A DNA stretch of 64,000 bases, from assembly GCF_030812475.1 (NCBI RefSeq), contig NZ_JAUSSR010000008.1, positions 186,001-250,000 on the forward strand, written 5' to 3'. This DNA is from Pseudomonas lini (GTDB taxonomy: Bacteria; Pseudomonadota; Gammaproteobacteria; Pseudomonadales; Pseudomonadaceae). The position numbers were made by a program, and so were the translations under genes. The notes beneath the pieces were generated by a model that did no database searches, was not told where the DNA came from, and saw nothing but the letters and a program-made list of their open reading frames with translations. Below, in pieces: positions 60,297 through 64,000 of this stretch (its first letter is position 1; each line of letters opens with the position of its first letter).

Positions 60297-60386
60297 TGTG
60301 GGAGCGAGCCTGCTCGCGAAGAGGTCGGCACATTCAACATCTATGTTGGATGTGCCGACCTCTTCGCGAGCAGGCTCGCTCCCACA
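60297..60386. repeat. REP pair (REPIN 12), near-perfect 90-bp palindrome
   Basis: The arms of 44 bases (60297-60340 and 60343-60386) match with one mismatch and only two bases between them. The palindrome extends well beyond the 24-base REP arms. It lies beyond the putA stop and before the acyl-CoA dehydrogenase gene. Confidence 0.9.
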
Positions 60387-60436
60387 GGGATTCAATGAGC
60401 CAGGCATCCATTGCGAACGCCTGGTTTTGACGCGAT

Positions 60437-63400
60437 TTAGCCGATCGTCATCAAGCTCGCATTACCACCCGCCGCAGCCGTGTTGACGCTCAACGCCCGC
60501 TCGATCACCAGGCGCTCCAGCGCAATGCCGGTTTCGCCTTGCGACAAACCATGAACCCCAACGATCGCGCCAGCACGCTTGGCCACTTGCTGGCACACCG
60601 CACGCAGCTGATCGGAATGGCCATGATGCAGCACCGCATCAAACACCACTTCATCCTTGTTCCAGTCGGCAACCAGCTTGATCCGTGCCTGAACGTCTTT
60701 CGGCAGACGGGCGAACACTGCCTTGGTCAACTCAGCTTCCGGCCACACTGCCGAACCGCCCACCGCCAATACCGCGGCGAGTTGGGTCAGCAGATCGCCT
60801 TCGACGTCCGCCAGGCACAGCACGTGTTCACGCGGCAGGATGGCATAGCTGTTGCGTTCGCCGGTCGGGCCTGCCAGGACACGCGTGATCCCGCTTTGCG
60901 ATTGCGCGGCGAACTGCACGCACAGGGTGCTCAGGTCGGCGAACTTGTGTTTATCGGCCCAGGCCTTCAGGGCCGTCAGCGGTTTGCTCATGGCATCGCG
61001 CAGACGAACATCCGGCGCAGTAATCGCGTCACCGCGAGCGAAGGATTGTTCAATCGCATCGGTAGGACGCGTCGACAGCAGACGGTACAGATACAACGGA
61101 CCACCGGCTTTCGGGCCGGTGCCCGACAAGCCTTCGCCGCCGAACGGTTGCACGCCCACCACGGCACCCACGATGTTGCGGTTCACGTAGACGTTACCGG
61201 CGTTGACGTTGTCGATCACCTTGGCGATGGTTTCGTCGATACGGGTGTGCACACCCAGCGTCAGGCCGTAGCCGGAGGCGTTGATCTGAGCGATCAGTTG
61301 GTCGATGTCTTTGCGCTTGTAGCGAACCACGTGCAGCACCGGACCGAAGATCTCCCGTTGCAGCTCGTCGAAGCTTTCCAGTTCGATCAAGGTTGGCATC
61401 ACGAAGGTGCCGCGCTTGACTTCGTCGGTATTGGCGATGGCCACCTGGTACACGCTGCGGCCTTTGTCGCGCATGCCCTGGATGTGCTTGTCGATGCCCG
61501 CCTTGGCTTCGGCGTCGATCACCGGGCCGATGTCCACGGACAAGCGCTCCGGGTTGCCTAGACGGCATTCAGCCATGGCACCCTTGAGCATTTCGATGAC
61601 GCGGTCAGCGGAATCTTCCTGCAGGCACAGGACCCGCAGCGCTGAGCAACGCTGGCCCGCGCTGTCGAAGGCCGAGGATACGACGTCGATCACCACTTGT
61701 TCGGTCAGCGCCGAAGAGTCGACGATCATCGCGTTCTGGCCGCCGGTTTCGGCGATCAGCGGAATTGGACGGCCTTGGGCATCCAGGCGACCGGCGACGT
61801 TGCGTTGCAGCAAGCGAGCGACTTCGGTAGAGCCGGTGAACATCACGCCTTTGACGCGATCGTCGCCAACCAGACGAGCACCGACGGTTTCGCCACGGCC
61901 CGGCAGCAGTTGCAGCACGCCTTCGGGAATTCCGGCCTCGAGCATCAGGCGCACGGCTTGAGCCGCCACCAGCGGAGTCTGTTCTGCAGGCTTGGCCAGC
62001 ACCGGGTTACCGGCAGCCAATGCAGCGGCGACCTGGCCGCTGAAAATCGCCAGAGGGAAATTCCACGGACTGATGCAGACCACCGGGCCCAGTGGGCGGT
62101 GGGCGTCGTTGCTGAAGTCGTTGCGGGCCTGAACCGCGTAATAACGCAGGAAATCCACGGCTTCGCGCACTTCGGCGATGGCGTTGGCGAAGGTCTTGCC
62201 GGCTTCGCGGGCCAGCAAGCCCATCAGCGGCTGAATCTCGCCCTCCATCAAATCGGCGGCACGTTCCAGGATCGCGGCGCGTTCGGCGGGCGGGGTGGCC
62301 TGCCAGATCGGTGCGGCTTTCAGCGCGCACTGAATCGCGTTGTCGACGTCTTCAACAGTCGCTTCCTGCACATGACCAACCACATCACGCAGATCGGAGG
62401 GGTTCAGCACCGGTGCAGGGGTTTCGCTGCTGGACGCGCAACCGAGCATCGGCGCGGCTTTCCAGTGGTTGTGTGCGGTGGCCAGCAAGGCACAGGACAG
62501 CGAAGCCAGACGATGTTCGTTGGCCATGTCGATGCCGCTGGAGTTGGCGCGCTCGGCACCATATAGATCACGCGGCAGCGGAATACGCGGGTGCGGCAGG
62601 CCGAAGCCGCCTTCCAGCGTCGCCATCTGCTCGATGCTGGCCACCGGATCGGCCACCAGCTCCTGAATCGAAATGGACTGGTCGGCGATGCGGTTCACGA
62701 ACGAGGTGTTCGCACCGTTTTCCAGCAGGCGACGGACCAGGTACGCCAACAGTGTTTCGTGAGTGCCGACCGGTGCGTACACGCGGCACGGACGGTTCAG
62801 TTTGCCGTCGGAAACCTTGCCTACAACCTGTTCGTACAGCGGTTCACCCATGCCGTGCAGGCACTGGAACTCGTACTGACCGGGGTAATAGTTCTGACCG
62901 GCGATATGGTAAATGGCCGACAGGGTGTGGGCGTTGTGCGTGGCGAACTGCGGGTAGATGACTTCCGGGACCGACAGCAGTTTGCGGGCGCAGGCGATGT
63001 AGGACACGTCGGTGTACACCTTGCGGGTGTAGACCGGATAGCCTTCCAGGCCTTCGACCTGGGCGCGCTTGATCTCGCTGTCCCAGTACGCGCCTTTCAC
63101 CAGGCGGATCATCAGGCGATGACGGCTGCGACGGGCCAGGTCGATCACATAGTCGATCACGTAAGGGCAGCGCTTCTGGTAAGCCTGGATCACGAAGCCG
63201 ATGCCGTTCCAGCCGGTCAATTGCGGCTCGAAGCACAGGCGTTCCAGCAGATCCAGCGACAGCTCGAGGCGGTCGGCTTCTTCGGCGTCGATGTTCAGGC
63301 CGATGTCGTATTGCTTGGCCAGCAGGGTCAGCGACAGCAGGCGCGGATACAGCTCCTCCATCACGCGCTCGTACTGCGCACGGCTGTAACGCGGGTGCAG

Positions 63401-64000
63401 GGCCGACAGCTTGATGGAAATGCCCGGACCTTCATAAATCCCGCGACCGTGGGACGCTTTGCCGATCGAGTGAATCGCTTGTTCGTACGAGGCCAGGTAT
63501 TTCTGGGCGTCGTGCTCGGTGAGTGCGGCTTCACCCAGCATGTCGTAGGAGTAACGGAAACCCTTGGCTTCGAACTTGCTGGCGTTGGCCAAAGCTTCGG
63601 CGATGGTTTCGCCGGTGACGAACTGCTCGCCCATCAGGCGCATGGCCATGTCGACGCCCTTGCGGATCATCGGTTCGCCGCTCTTGCCGATGATGCGGCT
63701 CAGGGACGAAGTCAGGCCGGCTTCATTGTGGGTGGCGACCAGTTTGCCGGTCAGCAGCAGGCCCCACGTGGCGGCGTTGACGAACAGCGACGGGCTGTTG
63801 CCGAGGTGCGGGTGCCAGTTACCGGTGCTGATCTTGTCGCGAATCAGTGCGTCACGAGTGCCTTTGTCCGGGATACGCAGCAGCGCTTCGGCCAGGCACA
63901 TCAGCGCCACGCCTTCCTGGGACGACAGTGAAAACTCTTGCAACAAGCCCTGAACAATACCGGCACGGCCGCCGGCGCTCTTCTGATTGCGCAGTTTCTC
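60437..64000 (-). CDS. putA: bifunctional proline dehydrogenase / P5C dehydrogenase, 5' end missing
   Basis: The frame is open to the window edge (visible N-terminus EKLRNQKSAGGRAGIVQG), so 1187 residues are seen, about nine-tenths of a typical PutA of about 1320. The proline dehydrogenase barrel fills the first 400 visible residues (RYSYDMLGEAALT, GISIKLSALHPRY, RLVKGAYWDSEIK), followed by the aldehyde dehydrogenase domain with ETGGQNAMIV and Cys in DSAGQRCSAL near visible residue 785, and a C-terminal lid domain. It oxidises proline to glutamate. The missing part would hold the ribbon-helix-helix repressor domain, if present. Confidence 0.96.
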   Translation of the reverse strand, partial: EKLRNQKSAGGRAGIVQGLLQEFSLSSQEGVALMCLAEALLRIPDKGTRDALIRDKISTGNWHPHLGNSPSLFVNAATWGLLLTGKLVATHNEAGLTSSLSRIIGKSGEPMIRKGVDMAMRLMGEQFVTGETIAEALANASKFEAKGFRYSYDMLGEAALTEHDAQKYLASYEQAIHSIGKASHGRGIYEGPGISIKLSALHPRYSRAQYERVMEELYPRLLSLTLLAKQYDIGLNIDAEEADRLELSLDLLERLCFEPQLTGWNGIGFVIQAYQKRCPYVIDYVIDLARRSRHRLMIRLVKGAYWDSEIKRAQVEGLEGYPVYTRKVYTDVSYIACARKLLSVPEVIYPQFATHNAHTLSAIYHIAGQNYYPGQYEFQCLHGMGEPLYEQVVGKVSDGKLNRPCRVYAPVGTHETLLAYLVRRLLENGANTSFVNRIADQSISIQELVADPVASIEQMATLEGGFGLPHPRIPLPRDLYGAERANSSGIDMANEHRLASLSCALLATAHNHWKAAPMLGCASSSETPAPVLNPSDLRDVVGHVQEATVEDVDNAIQCALKAAPIWQATPPAERAAILERAADLMEGEIQPLMGLLAREAGKTFANAIAEVREAVDFLRYYAVQARNDFSNDAHRPLGPVVCISPWNFPLAIFSGQVAAALAAGNPVLAKPAEQTPLVAAQAVRLMLEAGIPEGVLQLLPGRGETVGARLVGDDRVKGVMFTGSTEVARLLQRNVAGRLDAQGRPIPLIAETGGQNAMIVDSSALTEQVVIDVVSSAFDSAGQRCSALRVLCLQEDSADRVIEMLKGAMAECRLGNPERLSVDIGPVIDAEAKAGIDKHIQGMRDKGRSVYQVAIANTDEVKRGTFVMPTLIELESFDELQREIFGPVLHVVRYKRKDIDQLIAQINASGYGLTLGVHTRIDETIAKVIDNVNAGNVYVNRNIVGAVVGVQPFGGEGLSGTGPKAGGPLYLYRLLSTRPTDAIEQSFARGDAITAPDVRLRDAMSKPLTALKAWADKHKFADLSTLCVQFAAQSQSGITRVLAGPTGERNSYAILPREHVLCLADVEGDLLTQLAAVLAVGGSAVWPEAELTKAVFARLPKDVQARIKLVADWNKDEVVFDAVLHHGHSDQLRAVCQQVAKRAGAIVGVHGLSQGETGIALERLVIERALSVNTAAAGGNASLMTIG

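Noticed and set aside
62591..63931. 446-codon open frame antisense to putA
   Set aside because: It is a shadow frame within the proline dehydrogenase coding region.

Overview
This window is a piece of a Pseudomonas chromosome, most likely of the P. fluorescens group. The evidence is the high G+C content, the many paired REP repeats of the TGTGGGAGCGGGCTTGCTCGCGA type, and a gene order that from memory matches other pseudomonads: hslV, ftsN-like, argS, priA, rpmE, maeB, mrcA (ponA), pilMNOPQ, aroK, aroB, damX-like, gltBD, hemE. I saw no rRNA, tRNA, IS transposase, prophage or CRISPR.

Layout. 1-26.9 kb is core chromosome: a protease subunit, cell-division SPOR proteins, arginyl-tRNA synthetase, the replication-restart helicase, ribosomal protein L31, malic enzyme, penicillin-binding protein 1A, the type IV pilus assembly operon pilMNOPQ with aroK-aroB-damX-like behind it, glutamate synthase and hemE. 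A 145-bp rod-like inverted repeat lies in front of gltB. 27-29.3 kb holds a divergent MFS transporter / LysR regulator pair. 29.4-30.5 kb holds a highly structured leader of about 200 bp, a DUF6124-family small protein and a solitary HigA-type antidote gene without a toxin.

30.5-48.0 kb is one tightly overlapping 19-gene minus-strand operon for an aryl-polyene / xanthomonadin / flexirubin-type lipid pigment. It encodes two carrier proteins, two complete ketosynthases and a chain-length factor, a ketoreductase, two dehydratases (one fused to the starter-activating ligase), a thioesterase, two acyltransferases, a glycosyltransferase, and a LolA-like / MMPL / DUF3261 export group. In addition it carries an MIO-type aromatic amino acid ammonia-lyase that could make the aryl starter, a flavin-dependent halogenase-like enzyme with its diagnostic motifs, and a cation/proton exchanger-like membrane protein. 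Two REP pairs have inserted in this operon between coupled start codons and signal-peptide coding sequence.

48.4-64 kb returns to mostly conserved genes: a ParA-family ATPase, TrxC, a HigBA toxin-antitoxin pair with palindromic operators, SelO, a large MscK-type mechanosensitive channel, the NhaP2-type antiporter, a small ZapB-like/ZapA pair, an acyl-CoA dehydrogenase and the 3' nine-tenths of putA, which runs off the right edge.

Start codons were chosen from Shine-Dalgarno position and family N-termini. Several genes (hslV, ftsN-like, mrcA, selO, nhaP2) use TTG and several use GTG. All pairing statements are by eye, without energy calculation.
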